Source: Pigoraptor chileana
Taxonomy: Eukaryota > Opisthokonta > Filasterea
Direction of reading: 5' to 3'
Assembly (NCBI GenBank): GCA_943704495.1
Contig: CALSCR010001423.1
Location: forward strand, 1-46,387
DNA length: 46,387 nt
Part shown: one piece after another, positions 1 through 10,971 of the stretch
Layout of the letters: each line of letters starts with the position of its first letter
Numbering within the stretch: the stretch's first letter is position 1
The notes under the pieces: model-generated
Told to the model about the DNA's origin: nothing
Database searches by the model: none
Seen by the model: the letters and a program-made list of their open reading frames with translations, nothing else
Translations under genes and position numbers: made by a program

Positions 1-188
1 TGCGTGTAGGTGTGTAGGTGGGTGTGGGTGGGTGGGCATGCGTGTGTGTAGGTGTGTAGGTGTGTGTGTTTGTGTGTAGGTGGGGTGAGTGGGTGGGCGT
101 GAGTGTGTGTAGGTGTGTATGTGTAGGTGTGCATGTGTAGATGTGTATGTGTAGGTGGGTGTGGGTCTGTAGGTGGGTGGGTGGGTGT
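1..188. repeat. TG-rich minisatellite
   Basis: Degenerate tandem array built from GTGTAGGTGTG and GGTGGGTGTGGGTG-like units. It begins at the window edge, so its full length is unknown. It holds no open frame of interest. Given the intron habits of this genome, it may lie inside an intron of the gene whose last exon follows at 348-597. Confidence 0.85.
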
Positions 189-347
189 TTGATGATCCAC
201 TCCGCTGAAGTCGGAGCCAAACGCTCGCGCGTGTGCCATATAATCTGTGGAGGGTGTCGTCACACGGGTCATCGTGCCATGTATGAACAATGCTGCAAAT
301 TGTAAGAGCTGATCGCATATTTGCCGCCAATTTCGCCAATTTCACAG

Positions 348-597
348 ACATATGGAGCTGCGTCGTCTCAAGCTCAAGCAAGACCAGGAGCATGCACTCC
401 GCACGCGTCGTGCCTTTGCCACTGGCGATAGCTGGCGGTTAAAGCCCCCGGATGCCCAACCCTTCCACTTTGCGACCTCAAATCTCGACTCTGCCAATCG
501 GCCGCGCCTGGCCAAAGTATTGTCTGAGCAGGAGGACGCAGAGTGCACTTTCCAGCCGAATGCATGGAGACCGCCAGGGTCTTCCATACCAATGTGA
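348..597 (+). CDS. 3'-terminal exon of an unidentified gene (partial)
   Basis: A possible last coding exon. An acceptor (TTTCACAG) ends at 347, and the frame then runs about 83 codons to a TGA at 595-597. The peptide is charged near its start (MELRRLKLKQDQEH) and carries the stretches QPFHFATS and ECTFQPN near its end. Short F-x-F and E-C-T-F-x-P-N motifs of this kind recur in low-complexity coiled-coil proteins of cilia and the cytoskeleton, but I cannot name a family. An ATG at 352 could also start a short independent ORF. The upstream exon was not found in the first 347 bases, which are repeat and AT-rich sequence. The gene would converge on the vault protein gene, leaving a 294-base spacer (598-891) in which I see nothing. 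Confidence 0.4.
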
Positions 598-891
598 GGC
601 CTCCCTCGACAGGCTACAGACAATGGCGCTGTGAGGCGTGAGTGATGTTCCATATCTTACTAAATTATAATTGTACAGAAAATGAAGGTTTTTTGGAATA
701 CGATAGGGTTTTTGCAATATTGGTTTTGTATATGGGCAAAAGGCTCACTCAATTGCCCGCGTACGCATACAATGGCGTCAAAACAAAGAATCAAGAAGCA
801 AACAGCACACGAGTTTGATCAAGTGCGGTGTTGTGATGCACGGCTAGATGGGGTCGCACAGGTCGCACGGCACACACACTCGCATTCGTCC

Positions 892-3800
892 TCAGTGCTG
901 CTGCTGCAGTCCCGGGGCTCCAATCAGTCCCGACGCAGTATTGAACAGGTTGATCGGGTTGTGGCCGTCCGTGATGAGCGTCGACTTGATGCCCAGCCCC
1001 TGCAGCAGCTTCACCTGCATCTCGGGACCCGCCACTGCAATCGCCCGGATCGTGTCAGGCCCGATGGCAGAGACGAAATCACAGAACTTGGTAGTCTCAA
1101 TCGCGGCCAGGCGCTGCGTCTTCTCGATGTCCAGGTCATTCTGCTCCTTGATGAACTTATTCTCGGCCTCGCGCGCCCGCGTCAGCCGCTCAAGCTCAGA
1201 CTCGGCCTCGATGCGCTGCGCCTCCGCCTTGAGCTTGGCCTGGTTGACAGCAGCCTCGCCCTCAATGCGCGCCGCCTCCGCACGTGACAGCGCCTCCGCC
1301 TTCGCCTGACCCGTCGACTCGACCGCGGCACTGTTGGCTTGCAGGAGGAGGAGGCCCTGGCGCGACTTTTCCGCCTCAGCCTCGTCCGTGATCTTCTGCC
1401 TATTGTTGTGAGAACACAAACAAATCAAAATGAGATGATGCTTGGCACTCAGGGAATAGACAGGAACAGTCAGGCTGCACACCAGGAGGAAGCACGCAGA
1501 CAAACACGCACACGCACACGCACACTCACACACAAATACAAACACGCGCACACACACCTCTCGAGGCGTCCCTTCGCTTCCTGCTCCAGGCGCTGTGCCT
1601 CGTGGCGGGCATTGGCCTCCTGCGAGTTGGTCGTGATCTCAATGGCCAACTGCACCGACTTCTGGAGGGCGTCGCGGGTGCGCTGGTCCACGGGCTCCAC
1701 CGACTGAATGTCAATCGACGTGATGCAGAGGCTGTTCGAGGGAAACACAAACTTGTCGCGCACTTTGCCCTTCTCGTCCATCCCAAACACGGAGGCGCGG
1801 ATAATCTTTGCCGAGTTCTTGTGGAAGTCATCAAACTGTACGCTTGCGACCGCACCACGCACGCGCGACGCAATGGCCTTGCATGCATCGCCGACAAAGT
1901 CAGGCACAGAGAACACGCGTGCGGCATCAGCAATATTCGTCTTGTCGACCTCAAAATGCCTGCAAGTCGGTTGGAATGTTTGCGGTCGCTTCGGGAATTA
2001 TAATGGATTCGCATCACATACAACGCTCTTACCACACACACAAGCACGCGTGGACACACACTGACACACACAGAGGCAAGGCATGAAACGTAGGCACACG
2101 CACCAATTGTACGACAGCTGGAGCTGAAGGCGCGCATGGTCGGCAGTCTCAATAGTGATGATGTCCGTGCAGAAGTCGGGACCAAGGAGGAGGCAGAGCG
2201 TCTTGATGACATTGGGCCGCTTGGGCTTGTCTCCAGACAGCGAAATCTGCGTAAATTGCTCGTCGGGGCCAAGCATCACAAGCTCAGGTCCAAAGATGAC
2301 GCGCGCCTTCTTCTCCTTGTAGTCGTAAATCTGGACGCCGGCGTTGTGGGGCACGCGGTATGTGACCACGCTCGTCTTGTCGCGGGGCTTGGCGACGGTG
2401 GGGCGCTCGCTGCGGTCGCCGCGGTCAGCGAGGGGGTCCCTGCCCGCCGTGAGCAGGGCGTCGACGGCCGGCGGCAGCTCCTTGACCCACAGCTCCTCGT
2501 TCTCGTTCAGCATGTACGTCAGACCGCACACGGCGCGCACCTTGCCCGTCTTGATGTCGCGCACGTAAATGCCCTCGTTTTCATCGAGCGGAATTGCCTT
2601 GCGCTTCTGGACGACCTCCGCCTGCACGGACGGCACATACTCGACAGGGCCGCGGATCATCCAGCGGTCGCCGGCGCTGCGACGAACCTTCGTTCCGGCG
2701 ACATCCTCGTCAAAGGTGTCCAAAGCGCCTGCATTTGTATTTTCATTGAAAATACACAGGCAATGTTAAGAATGAGAAATACTATGCGTGGCAAGGCACG
2801 CGCCATCTTTGCAAGTTTGCATGACCTTGCACTCGACAATGCATGAATAACTAACCCTACTCAACCGAAGTCAGACACTTACGGAGGATAAGGCCCTCGT
2901 CGTCGCCGAGAACATAGACGTTCTGGATGCCGGCCTCGAGGCGCTCACCGGGACGCAGGAAGAACGACGCCTCTCCGCGGATGAGCTTCTTTTGTCCAAG
3001 CTGCGCAACAACAGCAATGCAAAAACAGAAGCGCCCGTGTGCACTTGGGTAAATCAAATGAGCATCACACAAACATCAACAAGGTGCAAGTGTCTCACTG
3101 GTCATGTGATCGACTCCAACAGAGAGAGAGATGTATATTCAAGTCAGTGTCTTGAGCGCTGTGTTAATGGACTCCACAACTGTGAGATATATGTAAGAGA
3201 GAGATAGAGAGACAGCGAGAATGCACTCGTCCCCACCTGCGGCTTGCCATCGGCGCCCACGGGGTCCACAATGACGGCGTAATGGCGGTTAGTGAGAGTG
3301 GTAATATTGACCACACCGACCACCTCTTCATTTACAGACGGAATGTGAGACTCCGTGTCCGACAGCGTGATCAGCCACTCCTCTCCGTTCTGCAGTGTGG
3401 AGTAACAAACAACAAGATGCAGATGCGGCAAGATGCAATGAGATTCAGTGACAATCGAGAACTAATGACTACAAATGCGTGCGAGCAATCATGCCAGCAA
3501 ACTACTGGCATCTCCGTTTGCTGCCATTCCAGAAAGGATGCACGCGACGCACTCAGTGTTTGTGAGAATGTGTATGTTGGTGTATGTTGCGATATATTGT
3601 GTGTATGTTGTTGTGTGCTTACCTTGCGTGGATTGCCAAAGTCGTCAGAGAACGTGCGGAGTGCGCGCATGTGAAGCGCCTTCTTGTCGGTGAGCACATA
3701 CGCCTGCACAATGTCCATGACCTCCTCGTAGACGCCGGGGAGATACGCACCCACGCGCTTCACCGTCCACTCTTCGCCCGTCACGCGGCGGGTTCCCTCG

Positions 3801-4610
3801 CGGTCAACACAGTCCTGCGCCAGAGCGAATAGAGAATGACGGGGCGTTTAAGAGATGTTGCGCGCGCCACGTAATGCAAGTATGTAATGCACGTATGTAA
3901 TGCACGTATGTAATGCACGTATGTAATGCAAGTAGTAATGCAAGTATGTAATGCACGTATGAGCAAGGCAAGACAGCCAAACCCACACGCAGACGCAACT
4001 GCTCCACGCAGACAGACCATAAAACATGTTGACAAAATTGATCCATACAAACCTTGCGCGCACGGAGACGAAGGGCAGTGTTGGCCTTGATGATGGTGGC
4101 GCGGATGGTCTCAACCACCTCCACCTCCACCTTCGGGATGTACGTTCCCGGTCCCTCAAAAAGCCACTCGTCGCCGGCGTTGTACTTTGTGCCGTTGTCA
4201 TCAAAGTCGCGGATGGCACGAAGTCGGAATGCGGAATTGGCGGCAACAACGAGCAGAGCCGTCACCTTGCCAATGACGTTCTCGCCGGGGTAGAGCGGGA
4301 AGGGGTCGCGGGCGAGGCGGATTTCCTGGTCGCCGTGGCGCAGCTTGGCCTGCCCGCTCTCCTCAAACACCGTGTCGCCCTTGGCGTCCACAAGCACGGG
4401 ATTCTCCACCACGCAGTAGCTGCGCGGCGGCACTGTGATCATCTTCTCGGGGCCATAGATGACTTTCTCGTGGTCCTGACGAATGAACGTCTTGGGTCCG
4501 ATCTCAACGCGTGTGATGTTCTTGTTCTGGTCGAGCACGTGCAGATAAAAGTACGGCGGGATGCGGTACAGATTCTGGGTGGCCTTGTCTCCCTTGTCGG
4601 CGCTCGCCAT
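892..4610 (-). CDS. MVP: Major vault protein (7 exons, 851 aa)
   Basis: This is the shell protein of the cytoplasmic vault ribonucleoprotein particle; many copies assemble into the barrel. Exons in transcript order: 4610-4053, 3814-3623, 3389-3237, 3000-2883, 2728-2104, 1959-1558, 1399-892. All introns are GT-AG with matching phases, giving 851 residues against about 890 in animals. The N-terminal half consists of vault repeats (for example [31 protein letters not shown]). Next come the shoulder domain and a long Ala/Glu-rich cap helix (residues about 684-800, with RLERQKI at its start). The C-terminal block [23 protein letters not shown] and PINLF is close to the mammalian sequence. The start chosen is the ATG at 4608-4610; a second in-frame codon six bases upstream is GTG. 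Intron 1 holds a 13-bp minisatellite and intron 6 opens in a UG tract. Confidence 0.97.
3869..3961. repeat. 13-bp minisatellite in MVP intron 1
   Basis: About seven head-to-tail copies of CGTATGTAATGCA or close variants (CAAGTATGTAATG, one copy shortened), entirely inside the first intron of the vault protein gene. Confidence 0.9.
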
Positions 4611-4764
4611 TTTCACAAAGTCAGAAGTTGCAGTCGGGGGAAGAGGGTATTTGTTCTTGTTGTCTTTCCCGACTTCAATGACCGAAAATTGTTTCCTTTC
4701 AGGCGTTCGTTATTGAACAGCTGCTTGGGTCCTCGGTGTGTGAATGGCAGGATGGGATGGGACG

Positions 4765-4772
4765 CTTTTATA
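4765..4772 (-). promoter_or_regulatory. TATA box, candidate MVP core promoter
   Basis: Reads TATAAAAG on the minus strand, about 155 bases upstream of the MVP start codon. Assigned by sequence and position only; no start-site evidence is available. Confidence 0.4.
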
Positions 4773-4826
4773 TGGAATGCATGGACAATGAGGTCATGGT
4801 CTGTCTGCTTTGCGCAATGTGTTGTG

Positions 4827-4955
<129 letters not shown>

Positions 4956-5346
4956 TTTTCGCGTGGGAGGGGCTGTCTCAGATCCGCACACTTGCCTTTT
5001 ATGGCCATTGAGTTCAATTAATTTATTCGACAAATGTATCGCTTATGTATTGAAATTCATTTATTTCAAAAAACGCATCATTGTTGCTTTTTATGGTAAC
5101 TCGCAAGCGATGTCCAGAAACGGACCATGATGTCATGATGCTATTTTGGGAGGTCGTTGGAGTGTTTGGTGTCGTCATCCTCTGGCAAGCAACATTTGTT
5201 GCATCCTCCACGTCCTTCACTTGCCCCATCCAATTTGTCACATTCCTTTCCACGTGGCCTTAGCAACGACTTCATCGTCAGTAAACTATCTATGCCATCT
5301 ATTGCGCACATTACAACGCACTGTATGCAAATGGAGTTATTCGCGT

Positions 5347-7158
5347 TCATTCACTCTTATCCGATGCAGACACTCCATGGACCGGAGACGGCCCGTGTGC
5401 GCCTGATGCGGGTGCAGCCGCTGCAGGTGATGCATCGACGGTCGTATCTGCCCGCTCCGTGGAGTACCAGGGCTTGAATGAGTCCAGAAAGTCAACGTCG
5501 GCGATGAAGTTTGGCAATATCCAGAAGAAGACGTTGCCCCCCGTGGCGGCCCACACTGCGAATGATGCACATTGCCCGGCACTGATTATCACACAGGACA
5601 AGGAATCCCACTGAAACCAACAGGCATGAAACAGCAACTTTCCATTGCTGGTAAGGATGAGAGGCAGACACGCACCTGCGACAAATGCAACGAGCCTGAG
5701 GAGGAGAAAGACCGCAAGGACGCCCAGGAGGCTGACGGCTGTGGCGGCAACGTACCACACGGCGACGCGCATCCAATTGGGCCACAGAGGCAGCATGCAG
5801 CCCACTGTCATGCCGGGTGTCATGCAATATGTGGGGATAGGGTTGGTGAGTGTTAGGGCAATTGTTAGGGTTAGGGTTAGACTGACAGGTGACGTCACGT
5901 GTCACGGCCGCCCAGTGGTCGCCTGGTGTGTTCGTATCGTGCAGGGCGCAACTCTGCTTGCAACGCTGAGCCGCGCCATGTCCAATAAAGGTCTCAGTAG
6001 CGGAACGCACGCAAACAACAAAATGCAGCCATAAGGAGTCCACTCGCACAACAGACTCAGCACTATGTCACGTGGGCACTCCAAGCAGACACTAACTAAC
6101 GGCACTGTGCAGCGCATACCGATTATTGCCGCAATGATGAGAAAACCCAAGAATGTGTTGAGCGTTGAGCGTGCATCAAACGTCCATATGTACATGGCCT
6201 CCCGACCGCCCTCAAACGTCTGCTTGCTGGGATGCAGCGGCTCAACCTCCGTGCGGCCCCTCTGAAGGCGACCCGCACGCGACGAGCGAGAAGGACAACA
6301 CAAACAACACGCAAAAATCAGCAACAGCATGTGCATCATCGACAGAAAACCGGCGCGTGGTGCGAGTCTCTCTGCTCAGTGCTCTCCACGCCTCACACAT
6401 GGCAACCATTGGATAGCGAGTGATATGGCGCACGTGATATGCATATATGTGTGTGCGTGTGTGTGTGTATGAACTCCAAAAAAGAGAGCCGGAGATTCAC
6501 GTCGATTCAACCCACCCCTTTCTTGTTTGTGATGACGCCACGAATGACAACCCCATCCTCCAACATGCGATCTGCAATGAGCGCAACCGACTCGGTGTCC
6601 TGCCACGTCCCGCATGTCTTGGCCTCGCCCGTCCCTGCAATCGCCCGCGCAAGTCGCGAGCCTGCGGCAGGTGCCCCGTATCAGGGCTCACAGAAGTAAG
6701 ATGTTTGTCTCGCGGCTATGCAAGCAAACGTACCAGCAAAAAGGCGGATGTACAGCTATGGGGGCACAGCTACACGCACGCACGCACGCACGCACCTGAA
6801 CTGAACTCGACTCGTTTTCCCAAGGACACTCCGGAGCGCGTTTTTGCGGCCGCGCGTGCATTTTTGACGAGGGCGTCGTACTTCTTCTGCATCTCCACGG
6901 GTGAGTGAAAGCCGCCGAGCTTCACAAGACGCGCAGTTCCGCCGCTCGCAGCCTGTAGTAGGAGCAACAACAACAAATTAATGGTGCATCGCGGAAACTT
7001 GTCGATATGCATGACAAAACAATTGAGTGGACAGGGCATCGTCGCATAAATGCACATGCACACAGACACACGCACATGCAACTTTATGTTACATACATGC
7101 ACCCACAACACACACAGATAAACGCTACCTCAGGAAGCCGCTTTTTTATGTCAGCCAT
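5347..7158 (-). CDS. SEC62: SEC62 translocon subunit (6 exons, 270 aa)
   Basis: Part of the Sec62/Sec63 complex that assists post-translational protein translocation through Sec61 at the ER membrane. Exons in transcript order: 7158-7129, 6952-6796, 6661-6516, 6261-6120, 5804-5676, 5555-5347; GT-AG with consistent phases. The N-terminal 130 residues form the cytosolic domain, including SLGKRVEF. Two hydrophobic segments follow (about 143-163, TFLGFLIIAAIIG; about 170-200, VSLLGVLAVFLLLRLVAFVA), separated by the short turn MLPLWPNWMRV. After the second lies the family signature FFWILPNFIADVDFLDSFKPWY, here broken as FFWILPNF then ADVDFLDSFKPWY, which parallels the human FWFLPNLTADVGFIDSF. Length is close to yeast Sec62. 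The third intron's acceptor and donor are chosen by phase and are the least certain. The gene shares a divergent promoter with WDHD1. Confidence 0.93.
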
Positions 7159-7349
7159 GGCACAGCAGTGGAGTACAAACAACAATAAAAGTGATAAGGC
7201 TAAGTACGCTTTGGTGTTTCGTTTACTTTGATGTCCTCTCCGCGATAATAGCTAAGTGACCACGCTATCTGCATGCAGATGCCGGAGACAATTTTAGACC
7301 GCCCAGCAGCACGTGATTGGCTTTACCAATTTCAGTGCGCTATCTCGCT

Positions 7350-7356
7350 TATAAAA
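7350..7356 (+). promoter_or_regulatory. TATA box, candidate WDHD1 core promoter
   Basis: TATAAAA on the plus strand, 24 bases downstream of a CCAAT element and directly upstream of two E2F-like sites. Assignment to WDHD1 is by orientation. Confidence 0.4.
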
Positions 7357-7357
7357 T

Positions 7358-7384
7358 GGCGCCAAAACTGGACTGGCGGGAAAA
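7358..7384 (+). promoter_or_regulatory. Pair of E2F-like sites
   Basis: GGCGCCAAAA (7358-7367) and GGCGGGAAAA (7375-7384). Both match the reverse complement of the E2F/DP core (TTTSSCGC). A third copy, GGCGGGAAAA, lies in WDHD1 intron 2 at 8284-8293, again preceded by ACT. The downstream gene acts in S phase, which fits E2F control, but the same 10-mer also appears outside promoters in this window (near 45748). Confidence 0.4.
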
Positions 7385-7764
7385 TCCAATTCAGTCACAC
7401 CACACCGGCACACACACACACACACACCCACACACACCCTGACACACACACACACACCCGAACATACACACACACACGAGCATACACACACACACGAACA
7501 TACACACACACACGAACATACACATGCCCTCTTACTCTGTTTCTCTCTGTCGCACAGAATATCACATCCATGCCAACTGCTACGAAAACGGACTATATTG
7601 TGCCGCATTTGTTGATTCGCTCCGACAGGTATCCACATGGTTTGTGTTCTTTGATCGTGGCTTCGAGTGCTATAGTCACGCGCACGCACACTCACCGAAA
7701 CAAGCTGGAAGTCTGTGACCCTACTAGCTCCCTCCCATCAGTGACGGAAATAGGCTGCATCATC

Positions 7765-10700
7765 ATGGCGCCCGCGACGATGAAGACGCCCCGGTTTGCC
7801 CACCAGCAGGGCCACGCCGACATTGCCTTCGACAGCACGGGCCGGTGAGTTCGCATCTGGACTCGAAGACTCAAACTGTCACCTGATCATGGCCATCACA
7901 GAGAGAGGCGGCCCCATGCATCGTTTCCAATGCGTGCTTGCCGTCTTATAATTGTCGACTTACTAATCGCACAATCATCAGAGGGAGGTGTCAATCGCCG
8001 CACATTGACAATCGTACCTGGCTTCATACCGCAGGCACGTGATCACTGGGGGATGCGACGGCGACATTCGCGTATTCAAGTATCCCATGGCCGCAGACGA
8101 CGACGATGCGCCACGGTCACTCAACGCGGGCACGGAGCCCGTCTACACAGTCGCCATGTCGGTGGGCAGTGGGCAGTCTCACGTGACAGTGGAATGGGTC
8201 CTGCCCTTGTGGGCACCTCGACCTAACCCTCACTTCCGTCTGTTCCATTGTCGCCGAGTGTCTCTTGGAGCACAGTGTGCACTGGCGGGAAAACACACTG
8301 AAAACACTGACATTAATGTTCTTACTTTTTGCGTGCATCACTCCGTCTCACCGGCGTTGCCCGCGCAGGAAAATATGCTTGTTGTGGGCAGTCTGGACAA
8401 CACGGTGCGCGTGTACCGCTATCCGGACTTGGAATTCACTCAGCTTCTCGCGCGCTTCACCCTCCCTGTGCGTCACGTGTCTGTCGGCCCCAAGGGAGAC
8501 ATGATCGCCTGCTGCGGCGAGTGAGTATTCACACATGCATAACGGCAGCGCACAGGCGGCACAGCGTCATGTGCGTCGCGTGCGTGTCGCCTGCGCGTTT
8601 GTCGCGTGTGTCGAAGGGTGCCAAATATGATGGCATTGGTGTCATTTGTTTCATCAGTAATAACGCTTCTTGGCTCTGGTGCGCGCCCCCAACAGTGAGC
8701 ACGTGATCAAAGTGGCGAGCACGAACGACCCGAGCCTTGCCGTTGTTCTCGTGGGACACGAAAACTCTGTGCGCAGCGTGGCATATGATCCCCGGGGCGA
8801 CTATGTGGTTGGTGGTTCTGCTTATGTGCATTTGGCATGCCTGGTGCGTGTGTGTTCGTGTGTTCGTGTGTATGTGCGCCTATGTGCCTGAATGCGTATG
8901 CGCCTGTGCTGCAAGCGGCGGTCCCTGTGTGTGAGTTATTCTAACCCTAACCCTATCTAACTCTCGCAGGCATCGTCCAGTTGCGACGGAACCGTCAAGA
9001 TATGGAAGGTGTCGCTGTCTGCCGCAGTCAAAACGCTCAACATACTCCCGCGAACGAACAGCAACGCGTGAGTCATGTGCTGTGGCCCTTCACAGTCATC
9101 GGCCATTGCTCACTTGCGTGTTCTTTTCTGTCCTTTGTTGTCCTTTTCTGCCTTTTCTGTCCTTCTCTGTCCTTTTCTGTCCATTTCTGTCCTTCTCTGT
9201 CCTTTTCTGTCCTTTGCTGTCTTTGGTCGTCGCTTGTTCCCGTATGCTCACATTGTCTTGAGAGAGCGCTTCAGCTGTGCACTTTCATCCTGCGCGATGC
9301 CACCCACTGACGGCAAGGGACCCCGCACCCGTTTTCTCGCTGTGCGTGCAGATCCCCCAATCTCTGCCGTCTTTCGTTCCATCCCAACGGCAACTTACTC
9401 GCTGTTCCTGTGGGTCGCGGTGGGTCACGTGCCTTGTGTATGCTGTCCAGCACCGGTGTTGCTTGCATTGTCTGTGGTTACATTCGGCAGTCATTGTGCG
9501 TCTACGTGTGTATCCGTTTGTCTCTCGTCAAGCATCCGTTACTAAAGTCACTCTGCTTTTTTGGCTCAGACATCCACCTTTACAATCGTGAAGCTTGGGC
9601 GTTGAGTGCGACGATGCGAGATGATGCGATTACGCAGGTGCGTATGTGTATGTATGACATTTACCTTTCTGTGCATGTATATATATACGTACATGTGTCT
9701 ATGTATGCATGTATGTCTTAGTGTAGATGATGCGACTAGGCAGGTGCCCTTTTGTATGCGCCTCGTATGTGTGTCCCATTGTGACTGTTTTGGCTAAGCA
9801 TTGACGGCGTCACACAAATGCGGTATTTGTGCGCAGGACGTGTCGATCACCTGCTTTGACCGGACTGGGAGCTTTCTCGCTGCCGCAGCCAGCGACGGCT
9901 CTATCGTCGTGTGGGATGTCATGGGGCGCGCCGTTGTGTCCAGGTATGCGCCCTGTCTTTGATTGGCTGTCACTTGACTGGATTCGGTTTTCAAATTGTT
10001 TTGTTGCATTCGTGTTTGGTGGCATCCGACGTACTAATTGGTTGGCTGACTGTCTGACGGATTGACTGTCTGACTGCGGATGACTAATTAGGTTCAAGCA
10101 CCCTCAGGGACTGCGCATCACGGGCCTTGCATGGGCCCCTCCGTCCTCCAATGCGATTGCATGGGTGGGTGCTTGTGTGCTTGTTCCTATGTCAGGATGA
10201 CCATTCACCCCACCGCGTCTTGTCAGCGCCACTCCATCGCCCTACATCATGTGCGCATCGATGTTTGTTCACGTGACGCCTTTGTTTTGCCAACAACGCC
10301 AATGCAGATTGACGCTCGCGGTGAGGTATGCGACTGGGAGGATGTCGTCCCTCTGAGTCATCTCCGCCTTCGTGCCGACGCAGCGCCCGTACACGCCCCA
10401 TCCGTCGCCGGTGCCGCACAAGCAGCTCTGCCGATTGTCAACAGCTACAAGATTAACAAGACGGCGGGGGACGGTGCTGCTCCTGCGAGCGCGCGCCCCA
10501 AGCGCAAGAAGGTGCTTGACAGCGACGAGGACGACGACGACCTCGCGTCCGCCACCCCCAAACGCCTTGCCGGCGCATCCAAAGCGGTCTCCCTTGCTGC
10601 GTCGAGGCGAGACGCACCCGCGCTCATGGACCACAGTGCGGACGACGCCTTAATGGACGACACAGCCGACGATTACGCCGACGCTGACGCCGACGCCGAT

Positions 10701-10931
10701 TTGTATGGATACGTTGGGGCCAGCTCTGCTCGCAGTCCGTTCCCGCAGCCGGCGCTCCAGCCCGGCTCGACCCCACGTGACCAGCGCCGCCATTTCATGG
10801 CATATAACGCGACAGGTCTGATCACCTGTCGCGATGAGCACACGCATCAGCAGATCGAAATCGAGTTTCACGACCGGTACGTGTGAGGACAGCCCTGCAC
10901 CCTTGTTCTTTGTGCCTCTTTAGTGCGTGAC

Positions 10932-10971
<40 letters not shown>

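Larger units (their letters stand above)
7159..7764. promoter_or_regulatory. Divergent promoter between SEC62 and WDHD1
   Basis: A 606-base spacer between two start codons. At 7311-7316 there is CACGTG, followed by ATTGG (inverted CCAAT) and then CCAAT near 7326. TATAAAA lies at 7350-7356 on the plus strand, with two E2F-like sites just after it. A CA microsatellite with ACACGARCATACAC units fills 7408-7525. The order CCAAT, TATA, E2F in plus orientation fits the WDHD1 core promoter, with the CA tract in its 5' untranslated region. Confidence 0.55.

Noticed and set aside
3869-3961. CRISPR-like array
   Set aside because: Units are contiguous 13-bp repeats without spacers, inside an intron of a eukaryotic gene.
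7400-7700. His-Thr and Val-Cys repeat ORFs over CA/TG tracts here and elsewhere (4613-5017, 28384-28641, 38669-39025)
   Set aside because: Translations of microsatellites, open in several frames only because the repeat lacks stop codons.
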